Shown piece after piece: positions 46,778-57,692 of a DNA stretch of 64,000 nt. The notes beneath the pieces were generated by a model, which searched no databases, was not told the origin of the DNA, and saw nothing but the letters and a program-made list of their open reading frames with translations. The position numbers were made by a program, and so were the translations under genes. Each line of letters starts with the position of its first letter. The first letter of the stretch is position 1. This DNA comes from Takakia lepidozioides (taxonomy: Eukaryota; Streptophyta; Takakiopsida; Takakiales; Takakiaceae), in contig CM060731.1 in the NCBI GenBank assembly GCA_030704615.1, positions 21,950,001-22,014,000 on the forward strand. Direction: 5' to 3'.

Positions 46778-47078
46778 TGTTGGAAGTAATTAAACATATC
46801 TAGAAGACTAAAAGTCTTGAAGGCCAAAGGTTTAGAAGTCTAAGAGACTATCTTGTTTAACTCACCTTTGGAAGGTGAATGGCTAGAAGGTGGATGGTCA
46901 CCATAGTGGAAGTGACCAAGTAGGACTTTCTAGAGACCTTCTTGTACAAGCTCGGGGGTGAAGCCACTAGTCTAAGTGTAAGAGTATGATGGTGGCTTCT
47001 ATGGTTGGGAGGAGAGCTTTAGTTTTAGCTTTAGTCTAAGACTTTAGTTCTTGTTCATGTTCTTGCTCAATTCTAACA
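46778..47078 (+). repeat. 3' LTR of the copia element (301 bp)
   Basis: It starts TGTTGGAAGTAATTAAAC and ends TTCTAACA. It lacks the 6-bp repeat unit of the 5' LTR and has one base difference. It is followed by the target duplication AGTCC. Confidence 0.96.
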
Positions 47079-47083
47079 AGTCC

Positions 47084-47340
47084 TCTGCTCTTCAGGTGGT
47101 CGGGGCACGTTGCAGTACCTACACTCATCCAACCTACACACATAATGGGATGCCAAGAGCTGACATACGTGGCAATGAGTGAAGAAGTCTATCTGCCACC
47201 GTAGATGTGCCACAAAAGAAGATCTGGGGTGCAATGCTCCTAGATAAATCCAATCGCCCTGCACGGCTGAGAAGGTCCATCACACAGGCAAAATGCTCAT
47301 TTGTTGGTTTGAGGCCATGACAAAACATTGGATACCTGAT
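47084..47340 (-). pseudogene. PPR-DYW pseudogene, upstream part (right of the copia insertion)
   Basis: The minus strand reads GLKPTNEHFACVMDLLSRAG then RLDLS at about 47320-47240, a PPR motif that normally precedes the E-motif region found on the other side of the copia element (28500-28807). Between RLD and the copia junction lie about 150 bp that do not fit the PPR pattern, so the gene was already disrupted before copia arrived. Confidence 0.7.
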
Positions 47341-50131
47341 TCAAAGCAAAAACTCTTCATCCAAACTTTAGTTACAACCCCTTAACACTCAACCTCTCAC
47401 CTTAATATCACAAAGCTCTTAGATACTTCAAATAAACATCTGATGCCGAGTAGTTTCTTGCATAACCAAGGTTAGGGAACCACTGCAGTCATTTACTTGG
47501 AATAATACTTCACATAAAAGTTTCATTAGGAGGACCGGCTCTAACTATATATATCAATAGGGTTATACAACTACTGCAGCCCTCTACTATACAGATAATG
47601 TACCAATTCTGCAATATTATCACCACTATAATCTTGTCTAGAATTCCATCGTGTACATCGACATCAGAACAATCGTCTGATTGTGCTCGTATCATGGAAG
47701 CTAGCTCTGCTTTGACCCAATGAGGGTTTGACCAATGCTCAATCCAAAGGACTTCCTTTGGGAGCTTATGCCTGAAGTCTGGTGACCTTGGACCTTTATG
47801 TGAAAACCATCAGTGCAGCTGAGCAGTGATCACAACTTCCCATAGAGCATGCTATAACCGCAACAGTTTCAAGCATCCTTCCAGTACCAAGAACAAACTC
47901 AAATAACCCGCTGCACATGATGACAAGGAATCAGTAACATTTCTTTTTGTTGCTTTCTCGTGAGGAAGAGAAAATCATTACTAGTCAAGTCAACCAACAT
48001 CTTAATTCTAGTGACCCTAACTTTGACAAACGTTTTAGTTCTTGAAGGAAGATAGCCTCATCTTATCAAACCTGTTGTCCCACCACTGTGAAGGGTCAAA
48101 GAAGAACTCCTGCCAAAGCTGTTTTATGCTCATTGATTGACCTGTGTCCAACAAATGTAAAAACTTGAGAACTTTGCCAGCTGCCAATTCCCCTGTTTCT
48201 ACTGAGGAGGCGAATTGTAGCTTTTGGATTTCTCTAGTTACTTTGGACTAATTCTCTGCCTCATGCACACAAGCGGTGTAAAGAAAGACCGTGCACGTGA
48301 TTTTGGTAGTTCTGGATAACGTAGTCAGCGAGGCCAGCATCAATATTGAAATGATGATGAATTACCCTTATTAAACTCATGTGAACACTACCTATCCGGA
48401 AGAATAATCCGAAATGCACGCGTTTGCACGATCTTAGAGCTATGAATTTTTAGTACAGCTCACGTAAATGTTGTGCACACAGATCATCCATACATATGTA
48501 AATACGATCATATCAGTTGTCAGCGTGAAGAGTAAGAATGATCAAAACTGAACTGAAAATGATTTGGTAATGCAGGGGTCTCACCTTTTTCCATCCATTC
48601 TATGAGTCTCTTCGATTCGATGTCTGTGGGCATTTTCTGTCACTAAAATTCAGAAACTGCAGCAATCACAACGAGGATCCTGTATAATAAAGTGGGACTG
48701 TTTCTTGAAAGTTCTTGAGATCAGACCTTACAGGCACGTCATTCCGAGCTTCAGGGTTCGACATCTACAGAAGATTCAAAGGAGTCAACTGATGCATACA
48801 GACCCCTGATGTAGCATATGTTGAACACGGCGATGCGTAGAAGATTTCAAGTCTGGATTGGACAAGAAACGGTCGACCACATTAATTGTATGAGAATTTC
48901 TAATTCGGCGTTATGCTGAAGACAACTACCTAATCGCAGCATAGACTTAAGGGAAATCAAGATTAGCTGCAAACTGCTTGAATTAGTCGACTCCATTTGT
49001 ACGTACTAGTTGCAATGACTCTAGCTCTGCAATTGTTACAGCCTCCGGCCTCATATACCTGTGCGTGATGTGTTGGCGTAGGCGTCATGGTTCCTTCTTG
49101 TGTATAGCTCTACTGCCTACAGCATACGCACTGGTCACGGGAGTGAAAGATCAAATGTCTGGGCCACAGGAATGTGAATTCTTGCTCTTCCTACATTCGC
49201 ACATGCCTTGTCAAATTAACATGTGACATGCAATACTGGGATAATGTCCAAAATTTGAAGTATATACATTCCCTTGTTTTCATCAAGTGATAGCACCAAG
49301 TAGGAGAAAGTATGCCTCCAGGACATTCGCAACCAGCATGTCATGGGCAATACACAGACTTGCAGGCAACTATAAGATTGGATATGACATGCCAGAAGTC
49401 TTCATTGCAACTCCGATCACAGGTCAGGGACAAGGCTAACGAGAGGAGTACACCTTCTCAACGCAAAGAGCAGCCAGTGTGGTAAACAGACGCCAAGACA
49501 TGGGAGACGCAGCAAAATGTGCCTTTCTACTCAAAGGAGCTAAAGAGATTCACGGGGCGAAGGGGGACAGAGACAACAATGCAGAGGGGCCGAAAGCGGG
49601 AGTGAGGAGGCTACAAGCCGTAGGCCTTGCTCTCGAATCACATATCCCGCGAATTGGATCGAATCGAATCGAATCGGAACATATCCCGCGTATCGCGGAG
49701 TGAGGCGCCATCTGTGAGCTCATGTCATGTTTTGAAGGATAATACACGAGCGACAAGGGACCTCCCGTCGCTCAATTTTTACGAGTACGTTACCGAGGTT
49801 TGAACACCAGCCTGTTTGAAATGTTGGGTACGTAATTTTGTGACCGTCGGATGCTCACTAGTACTGGCATATTGCAGCTGTCCATAATGGCGCCATTCGC
49901 CGTTTTAGCGAGCCAATAAGTAAGCGGGTATAGCGGGAGGGTTTTTTTTTGCTTTAAAAAGGGATTCACGCTGCTCGGATGCACTTGTGTAGCTGCTGAG
50001 AGAGGAGGGTAGACAGCTTGGGGATCTGATGTGTGCGTGACAGAGATTAGATCGGGCAGCGAGAGCTCGCTGCTTGAGTGGGCCGATCGGATACACGTGG
50101 GAGAGGGGCTGCTTGGTTGCTCTAGGCTGAA
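47341..50131. other. No recognised gene
   Basis: There are almost no open frames of note from 47700 to 49470 and no family similarity. A short TCGAA/TCGAATCG repeat occurs near 49653-49678. From about 49900 the sequence probably belongs to the degraded gypsy element upstream of its gag fragment. Confidence 0.35.
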
Positions 50132-50154
50132 TCAAGAGAGCTGGTCAGAGCGAT

Positions 50155-50653
50155 GTGGAGAAAGTTGCAATCCCCGATGATGAATTTTGTCATGGTTTCC
50201 ATAATGATTGCTCATGCGCTGGGAGAAGCAAAACGGCGGTGCAAACCAAGATAGGGCAGTGCCTGATAGAAGGGTGCCCACGAATCCCACTTGAATATCT
50301 TCATCGGGGTAGCGTTGTGGATGTACTCGTAGGAACAGTCGTACGTGTTGAACAAAACCGCGAAATCTTGATCTCGTCCTATCAAATTTCTCGGGCATGT
50401 TGGTCTTTGGTTCTCTCGTAATCTGTTGAAGAGGAACCGTTGCAGTATGAGCTATTGCAGTAGGGACTCGTATGGTTGAAGATCCATTGTTCGACTCCTT
50501 TAACTCTAAAATTTGTTGTTGCAAATTGTGGAGAGCGTTGTCAAGATCTTGAGATTGATCAGCTTGCAATTGGGCGGTAGAGGTACGAAGTTCTTGCATC
50601 TGGAGCTGAAGACTCTCTAATGTGGTGACCATTTCCGCAAATGTGTCTTCCAT
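50155..50653 (-). pseudogene. gag: Ty3/gypsy gag N-terminal fragment
   Basis: The minus-strand ATG at 50653 opens a coiled-coil leader (MVTTLESLQLQMQELRTSTA) and then a gypsy gag start: KTNMPEKFDRTRSRFRGFVQ, FLRVHPQRYPDEDIQVGFVG and LLSGTALSWFAP. It breaks off after about 140 codons into unrelated sequence. No pol region follows in this orientation, so it is a truncated element. The leader between the LTR and this ATG is about 38 bp. Confidence 0.85.
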
Positions 50654-50691
50654 CTTAACTAACTAAGGAACAAACTTTAGTCTCGCCAAAC

Positions 50692-51295
50692 TGTCAAAGA
50701 CGAGAACATGACTGAACACAAACAAGAGATCAGACTAGAGGTACAAGACTAGACACGAAGACAAGGTCGGCGTGGCCGAATGCATGGTGGGCAAACATGA
50801 ATCAAGATGATCTTTATAATATTGGACAAGAGTACAAGATACTGGGATTCGACTCGAATACTGGAATGCTGGAAATTAGACTGGCGTACCAAATACTGAA
50901 AACTGGACTAGAGTACTGGAAGCTAGACTGGAGTACTGGGACTGGGAATAAGAGTAGCTTGAACTTGTGTTGACGAGACTAAAGAGTGTCCAGTCTCGTC
51001 TCCTATATATACTGGCTACTAAGAAGTTCCCTAAGAAGCTTCCCCTATGGAGGTTTCTTGATGGAGAAGATTCCTTAAACAAAGGAGGTATCTTGATGGA
51101 GAAGTTTCTTCCAAAGGAAGCTTCATGAGCAGTTTTCCAAGTTACTCTTGGTAATTTGATAAACTCCCGGTACTTTGGTAAATAATGATAAATCATGGTA
51201 AATCGTGATAAGTCATGATAACTTTCGGTAAATTGATAACTTGGTAATTTCTGGTATTTCCTCCTGGTAAGTTCCTCTGGGCTATGTCCGTGACA
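50692..51295 (-). repeat. Gypsy-type LTR (604 bp), minus orientation
   Basis: This is bounded by TGTCA...TGACA and lies directly upstream of the gag ATG on the minus strand. It contains many ACTGGAGTACTGGAA-type words (50880-50945) and GGTAA/GATAA words (51150-51260). A truncated second copy of its end occurs at 53160-53290. A possible primer-binding site (TTTGGCGAGACT on the minus strand) follows the LTR at about 50680-50691. Confidence 0.75.
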
Positions 51296-51440
51296 CTATC
51301 GTTACTATCGCTATCATTTTCAACAAGGTGGACATGCTAAGAGCGAAGTTTAAGAACCTAATCATATGGAACAACACAGTCTTTAGCCCAATGACCAGGC
51401 TTTAGAATGGTAAGTGTATGCAGATTTCCAACACTCCCAC
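51296..51440 (-). repeat. Partial copia LTR
   Basis: On the minus strand, GAGTGGGAGTGTTGGAAATC at about 51436-51455 has the form polypurine tract followed by the LTR start TGTTGGAA. The LTR-like stretch is cut at 51296 by the gypsy LTR. Confidence 0.5.
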
Positions 51441-51489
51441 TCATAATCAGTCTATAACCAAGAATAATCACTGTACTCAATATTCTCTT

Positions 51490-52560
51490 ACTCTATCTCC
51501 CACTCAGTGAGTATTTTGATGCTTGCAAGCTGAGCATCGTGCGAAAGCAGTGAAACTTGTCGGCGGTAAGTGGTTTTGTCAAGATATCAGCAATCTATTG
51601 ATCGGTGCCGATGTATGTCATTTTGATCTCTTGGCGACTTTGAAAATCCCTGAGCATGTGATATTGTATATCGATATGTTTAGTGCGGCGATGCAGGATT
51701 CTGTACCAACCTTATTGTGCTCTAGATACTGTGCTTACAACAGAAATGATGTCTGGTCGTGTCCCCAACATGGCAAACATAAGATTTCCAACAACAGCTT
51801 GATAGGAGAAACCATCATCCCGCTCCTCTGAATCATCATCTTTGGTCAAGTGAAGTTGTACATTGGAGTCTGCTGGTGTAGACACTGGACTTGATCCTTC
51901 GAAACCATATTGCGCAAGGATTTCCAGGATATACTGAGTTTGATCAAGATACAGAAGTCTAAGCTCTCGATTCCTACGAATATGAAGTCCTACGTAACAA
52001 TCTGCATTCCCCACTGTTACTTCAAAAACCTTGTTTAGGTATTTAACCATGTCATCAAGGCCGGTTTTACTGTCAGAGCAAGCCAGCCCATCATCCACAA
52101 AGATTGTAGTGATAAGTCGTGGTGACTTGTTGTTGAAGTATTTAATGCAGGGATCCGTCAAGCTTGGGTGCAGATCATATTTTGTCAGAAATATGTTGAA
52201 CTTTGTATTCCAGGCTCTTGAGGTCTGCTTTACTCCATAGAGGTTCTTAAGTAATTTGCCTACTCGTGTCTCTTGCCCCTTTTGTACAAACCTCTTCGGT
52301 TGATCCATGTAAATCTCTTCTGCTAGATCACCATGCAAGAACGTCGTTTTGGTATCAAACTGGACCATATCTAAGTTGTCTGCAGCCATGATGGAAATGA
52401 CAAATATGATAGAGTCAAATTTCGCGACAAGAGCATATGTTTCCTCATAGTCCACGCCTTCCAATTGCGAGTATCCCTTAGCAACGAGTCTTGCTTTGAA
52501 TTTATCCACTGACCCATCTGATTTGGTCTTGATTTTGAAACAGTTCTTTTCCTGATTGGG
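51490..52560 (-). pseudogene. pol: Ty1/copia RT and RNase H fragment
   Basis: The minus strand carries copia RT: KFKARLVAKGYSQLEGVDYE, FDTKTTFLHGDLAEEIYMDQ, LYGVKQTSRAW, IFVDDGLACS (catalytic DD) and ILAQYGFEGSSPVSTP. The frame at 52509-51712 ends in GTRPDIISVV. An internal deletion then removes most of RNase H, leaving only its end (RTKHIDIQYHMLRDFQSRQE, then ADILTKPL) at about 51690-51500. This is a different copia lineage from the one at 28.8-47.1 kb. Confidence 0.85.
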
Positions 52561-52853
52561 GAAACATCTTAATTCTTATGCCAGCTTGGAGGTCGTCTTT
52601 CTCGCATCGATTGTCTTGGCCCTTGAGATGTAGGATCAATTGCGGATACCGAGATGTCTTGTGCGATCGTCGGTAGTGTAGGACCTGAGATATCATTTCT
52701 TCCGCTAACTCCTCCCATGAATGGATCATGCATGATGATATGTTGGATTGGCCGTTGATAAGGAGAATTTGCTTCAGGTGCTTATCTGTTAGCACGGATA
52801 GAGAGCGAACCAACAAAGCTGGGGAGTTCTATCATTCGGACGTGTGACGCACC

Positions 52854-53048
52854 ATGAACATCAATTCTTATGGTGGCGCACGACATTTTGTGCTCTTCAA
52901 AGATGATCACAGTTCTTACAGAGTGCTATACTGCATAGAACAGAAGAGTGAAGTGTTTGACTGTTTCAAGAAATTGCCTGCAGAATCTCAAAGAGAAATA
53001 GCCAATGAAGTCAAAATGTTGCGGAGTGATAGAGGAGGGGTATTATGA
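52854..53048 (+). pseudogene. copia integrase fragment, opposite orientation
   Basis: The plus strand reads YGGARHFVLFKDDHSSYRVL, then YCIEQKSEVFDCFKKL and VKMLRSDRGG, a copia integrase core around the second catalytic Asp. It is oriented opposite to the adjacent RT fragment, so an inversion or a separate insertion has occurred. Confidence 0.8.
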
Positions 53049-53159
53049 AACATGCAATTGATCCATCAATGCAATATTAGCTCATGAGGAATTGATCAAT
53101 TTCATCAGGCTGCCACCTTGGGGGGTCTCTCTTCGTATTTTCAAAACCACGTGAGAACA

Positions 53160-53290
53160 AACTGGTAATTTGGTAATTAATGGTAACTGATGGTAAATCA
53201 TGGTAGATCACGGTAACTTTTGGTAATATGATAACTTGGTAACTTTTGGTATTTACTCCTCGTAAGTTCCTCTGGGCTATGTCCGTGACA
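53160..53290 (-). repeat. Truncated copy of the gypsy LTR end
   Basis: The GGTAA-rich stretch ending GGGCTATGTCCGTGACA matches the terminal part of the LTR at 50692-51295, in the same orientation. Confidence 0.85.
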
Positions 53291-54360
53291 GATACCGAGT
53301 TTCACCATAACTCGATCACCACCATTATAACCGGAACACTTCTCATAACATAAGATCATATACGTGACCCATGTCTCAACGCTGTCAACTTGTACTCCAT
53401 ATGTGAAACCATCGGTACGACTCCAACCAAGCCCTGCTGCAGATGACTCTTCGTAGAAATCTTGAACAAATAAAGTGAACATTAATCCTCGATTGCCACA
53501 TTATACATTCATTCAAACGACTAAATTAAAAATGTTACATACACAGATTTATGCAAAATATATAAATAAATAAACACAAAATATAAACATACCTTCATCC
53601 GTTGTACAACATTAGTCGAATTAACGTTCTTAAGAACTTCGTGAACATCAAACAACTTCAGTAATCGAAAGATCTTGTATATCATCCCAGTGCGGCCATC
53701 CGTGTCGGGTCAAAACACTCACGTATCGTGGCCATAAGACGTTCAACCTCACGATCACGAATGGAGCCCCATACATCCCAAGTCTGAACAATAGACTCTA
53801 ATGCCAAATGACGATGGTTTGGGCTTTGACCAATGTATCATATAGCGTATGAGATATCCACGTCGCTGCAGTCCGTCATTGGCACACCGGTGACAACGGA
53901 TGCCAGATATGTCATGCCCCACTTGAACTGCCTTCGACGTCGGTCACATGCATCAGAAGACCTATGTAGCTCATCAATAGACAATCTCCATCGGGTGCTT
54001 GCATGAGGGGTGTCAACTATCGATGCATATGATTGTGGACATCTACAAGCTGGTCCCTGTTCGATATATCCATACTATGAACATGCGGCACAATGGGTGC
54101 ACTGTCAACACTATCGCTACGACCCGATGTACAAAGTTCGATACTCACCAATGCTACCTCTAGCTCATCCTCCGTAAGTGGAGGGAAAGCATGTGGATCA
54201 TGAACATGGTCAACATCCATGTGATGGGGAATTTCATCACTATCACCATCATCATCGATGCGGTAGTTGCAACAAAGAGTGGACCAAAAAGTTGAAGATG
54301 TGGCCTACATAAAAGTAAATAAGATAAAAAAACAAAAATCGTGAAAAAAAACCCAAACAT
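53291..54360 (-). other. Coding-like but unrecognised decayed segment
   Basis: On the minus strand, fragments such as FYEESSAAGLGWSRTDGFTY (about 53455), RRRRQFKWGMTYLASVVTG (about 53900) and DPHAFPPLTEDELEVALVSI (about 54150) look protein-like, with stops and frame changes between them. No family could be named. A decayed host or transposon gene is possible. Confidence 0.3.
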
Positions 54361-56340
54361 GGATTCACTTGCACTATATCATGTGGAACATCTATTGTTG
54401 GGATACTGTCATTTCAAATGGGAAAAAGAACGATGTTATGGAGGATATATGCCGTCACGTGTGACGTCGTTGGTGATGTAATCCAAACTTGACCATAATC
54501 ACAAAAGTACATGTTTTTGAAAATTTGACCTTAGGTCACCTTTCATCTATAATAAATAGTTGTATTTAATGAAGACAGCTCATGGGGTGTTTTGGTTTTC
54601 ATATTGTAAAAGACTATATGAAAATGGTTGTTATTGGTAGGTTGATAAAGTACATAAAATTTAGTTTAATGAATAAAAATGTTAAAAAACTCTCACACTA
54701 GATTCTTTATCATAATAGCAAGGGAGGGCCAAGTCCCTTATTCCAATTATGTTACAAAATCTAACAGATAATGAGTCCATAACAAGTTTTGTATGGACTG
54801 TAACAAAAGCTTATGGACTTTTCATAAAGTCCATCACTTCTAAAGATAACGGTTTTTTTGGGGGAAGTCTGAGAAAGTAGATACTACATGTAGATAGGTA
54901 CAATGTTGTGAGTCATTTTAAAAAAATTCATAGAAATATGAGATTGTAGATCAAAACCAACAAACTATGTACAGGAAAAATGACGCATTTACGTCAAAAA
55001 ATGGACACTGTAGGCTGCAATCACCCGATGGTGACTATAAGACGAACAACAACATCATGCACCGGTGAAAACTTACTCTGACATGGTCTCTGTAGACTAC
55101 TATCGGGCCACTAGTGAATACTAGTTGTCAAGTCCATGGTGTGGTTAACTCTGAGAGAATATGGCTCACAATCCCTCGACAAATTCGGGTCATCCATATC
55201 CATACTACATCACATTGAACCCCCAAAACACAAGATTGCATACTTACAAGCCATTGACAATAAATAGATATTAATAGAATAAAAATGTACAACCATAGTA
55301 ATTAGATATTATCATGTATATTATTTCAATTCATAATTTGGTTGAACATAACTTGGTTCGGAGCATGTACATTAATATAATATAATATTTGACGTCTCCC
55401 CAATGAAGCATAAATTATGGTGTCTCTTCACCACGATATGTTATTGCCTTTCATTATGAAGGTGGACACCTCTCTGACACCAATCGGTGGATTGAACCCA
55501 CGACCACTTCTGAGGTGGTATGTGCCTATTACCATGAACATTATATTTTATTGATGTAATACATAATGATCATACCGTAAGTACGATCATTTCCTAATAT
55601 TACTATATGATTGATGAATTATTTTGAAATATTCATATCAAACAAAATATTTACTAATACTCCAAAATATTAATGTCACAACTACAAATAATGAGAGTAT
55701 ATATTTTTGAAGTATTGGTAATTTTAAATTGATTATGATTATTAATCAATTCATAATTAATTATTCAGGTCAGAAAGTTACTACTTATGACTACATTAGT
55801 TACCATGAATGAAGGCATGAAATTCAAATTAATGGTATGCAATTCGAATACCAAAATAATGTGGTCATGGGACGTCATTGGATGACGGTTATAAACTTAC
55901 GTGACGAAAGCCAATGATCGTGTGACGACGTTTACACTCCAAATCGGGCGGGTCAGCAATAAGCTCGTATGTAAGAATGCCTACAATATGTCATGCAATA
56001 TAATATTACACAGAATATATATTGAAATATTCGGATTAATACAAATGAGTGAGTGAGTTACGGGCGCGGGCCGATTCCATACTGAAGGAAAAAAATAACA
56101 TTACAAAGTAAATTTGAGAAATTTAATCAATGAATGACTTACCGCACCTTGAGAATACGTCGAGGAAGTCAATTGATACTGGCAAGTCCAACCGACCAAC
56201 ATTCCGTCGGTGTAATGGTGTGGTCACCGTACTTCCTCCCTGTAATAAGATATAATATACAACAATAATAAACATAAGATAAATAAAAATGAAAACAAAA
56301 ACTCAAACCAAAATATAACACAAAATAACAAGAGAAAAGT
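54361..56340. other. AT-rich stretch without recognised genes
   Basis: Strongly AT-rich (especially 55250-56300), with only short open frames. A tRNA-like B-box occurs at about 55480-55505 on the minus strand (see separate entry). Confidence 0.4.
55440..55545 (-). repeat. Possible tRNA-derived SINE head
   Basis: The minus strand reads ATAGGCACATACCACCTC, then GTGGGTTCAATCC, resembling RNA polymerase III A and B boxes at tRNA-like spacing. No full cloverleaf or poly-A tail was identified. Confidence 0.3.
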
Positions 56341-56403
56341 GACTCGCTTACCTTGCTAGCCTAGTGGTTACCACGTAATACCATTTCACTAGGCCTTCCA
56401 CTA

Positions 56404-57156
56404 GAAGATAATAGGAATAATGTAAGAACTTAATGGAGGCGTGTGATCTGACAGTACTTTCGCCTGATTCCGGCAACGTGGGCTCCTTAGGGGGGCCCCT
56501 GTCAAATCTTTTTTTTTGCCGCAGGTGGGTGTCTGTTCTCCGCCCCACCCCCGCTTACCTCAGTTTCACTATAGAATTCAAGTGTGTCGCAAGCTGCTGC
56601 GGTGGGTAGTGGGACGTTAAGGTGGTAGCATTGCAGGTGGCGAGGTCCAGGGTTTGATTCTTGATGGTAGACTCTAGTAGTGTAACCCTGGTCGATGTAA
56701 CCCTCCACTTGGTGTAATGCTCTGTAACCCCGGTTTCTCATGTAACTCTGGTAAGACCATTTTATACTTGGCCACATTTGGACTTAGTCAAATTTTGAGA
56801 CCAAGTGTGGGTAACGCCGACTGGAGTTACACTCCATTCTGTGTAACCCCGAGTGGAGTTACAGACCTCGTCGTGTAACCAGATGTAACCCCAAGTGGAG
56901 TTACGGACCTCGTCGTGTAACCAGTGTAACCCCAAGTGGAGTTACAGACCTCGTAGTGTAACCCGATGTAACCCCGACTGGAGTTACACACCTCGTCGTG
57001 TAACCAAGTGTAACCCCGACTGGAGTCAACACTCCTTGAGTTCCATATCACTCTCAAGAGAGGGTGGAGGAGATTTGAAATGCCGAAAACCAGCCGTACC
57101 ATCCTGTCAGAGGTTGCACGTGTGTATTAAGTTCTCACATTATTCCTATTATCTTC
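56404..57156. repeat. Inverted repeat enclosing a minisatellite
   Basis: A 31-bp arm at 56404-56434 (GAAGATAATAGGAATAATGT plus 11 bases) recurs in inverted orientation at 57126-57156 with one mismatch. CTGACAG at 56448-56454 and CTGTCAG at 57104-57110 extend the pairing imperfectly. It looks like a fold-back or MITE-like element. Confidence 0.7.
56842..57033. repeat. 42-bp minisatellite, about 4.5 copies
   Basis: Units start with TGTAACCCC at 56842, 56884, 56925, 56967 and 57009 (41-42 bp spacing). Each contains TGTAACC words and an inverted GGAGTTACA, so each unit is partly self-complementary. Degenerate units extend upstream to about 56680. Confidence 0.93.
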
Positions 57157-57692
57157 CCTTCCACTAGTGGCTGTGGGTCATAACTATGTTGGAGGTCATA
57201 TATTGAACGAGGTGTTCATAAGATGTTCATAAGGTGATCAGGTCATAAGCTGTTCCTACATTGAATGCCTAGAAATGCAGCAGCCAGCTTCCTTGGGCCA
57301 AGTGACACCATAAGTTACACTTTCTCTGGCAAGAGTACAAATTTAAAGGCTAATTTTGTGATAGCTAACAATAATTGATTCTAACACTATTTGTGAATAG
57401 GCCATTATCCGGAGTAGATCTCTATGTAACCCACAAAAGACAAGTCACCGACTTACCAAGAAGTCAGTGTGAACCGTTGTGGTGTGGCGGGAATACTGTG
57501 AAAAACTCCAAAATTTGAACCTTCAATTCCACCAGCCTTTCTCTATATAGCCTCTGCGATGGTGGCGAGAGAGAGAGATCAGGGGCTTGGAAGGATTGTG
57601 AGGTTCACGTCTGTATCATATAGTGAAGAGCTTCACCAGCTGCTGTTACATGCACAAAGGTTTGGCAGCAATCCAAACCGAGCGAGGTGAGA
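57157..57692. other. Upstream region of the methylesterase gene
   Basis: No other gene is seen. A GA tract (GCGAGAGAGAGAGATC, about 57566-57581) lies about 110 bp before the ATG and may be a GAGA-type promoter or 5'UTR element; this is an inference. Confidence 0.4.

Larger units (their letters stand above)
28813..47078 (+). mobile_element. Ty1/copia LTR retrotransposon interrupted by a CACTA transposon
   Basis: This is a full-structure copia element: 5' LTR 28813-29119, tRNA-iMet primer-binding site at 29120, gag, protease, integrase, RT, RNase H, polypurine tract and 3' LTR 46778-47078. It is flanked by the 5-bp duplication AGTCC. The span is 18.3 kb, of which 13.5 kb is the CACTA insertion at 32107-45603, leaving about 4.8 kb of copia. 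The LTRs differ by one substitution and one 6-bp indel, which implies a recent insertion. The coding region has a frameshift in gag and five in-frame stops, so it is non-autonomous. It landed in a PPR-DYW pseudogene. Confidence 0.96.

Noticed and set aside
54017-54220. 67-codon acidic minus-strand frame as a real gene
   Set aside because: Neighbouring frames are broken and no family is recognised; kept only as part of an unassigned decayed segment.
56348-56375. TAGCCTAGTGG resembling a tRNA A box
   Set aside because: No B box at proper spacing and no cloverleaf; not called as a tRNA gene.
56600-56665. GGTTTGATTC resembling a tRNA B box
   Set aside because: No convincing acceptor or anticodon arms; at most a SINE trace.
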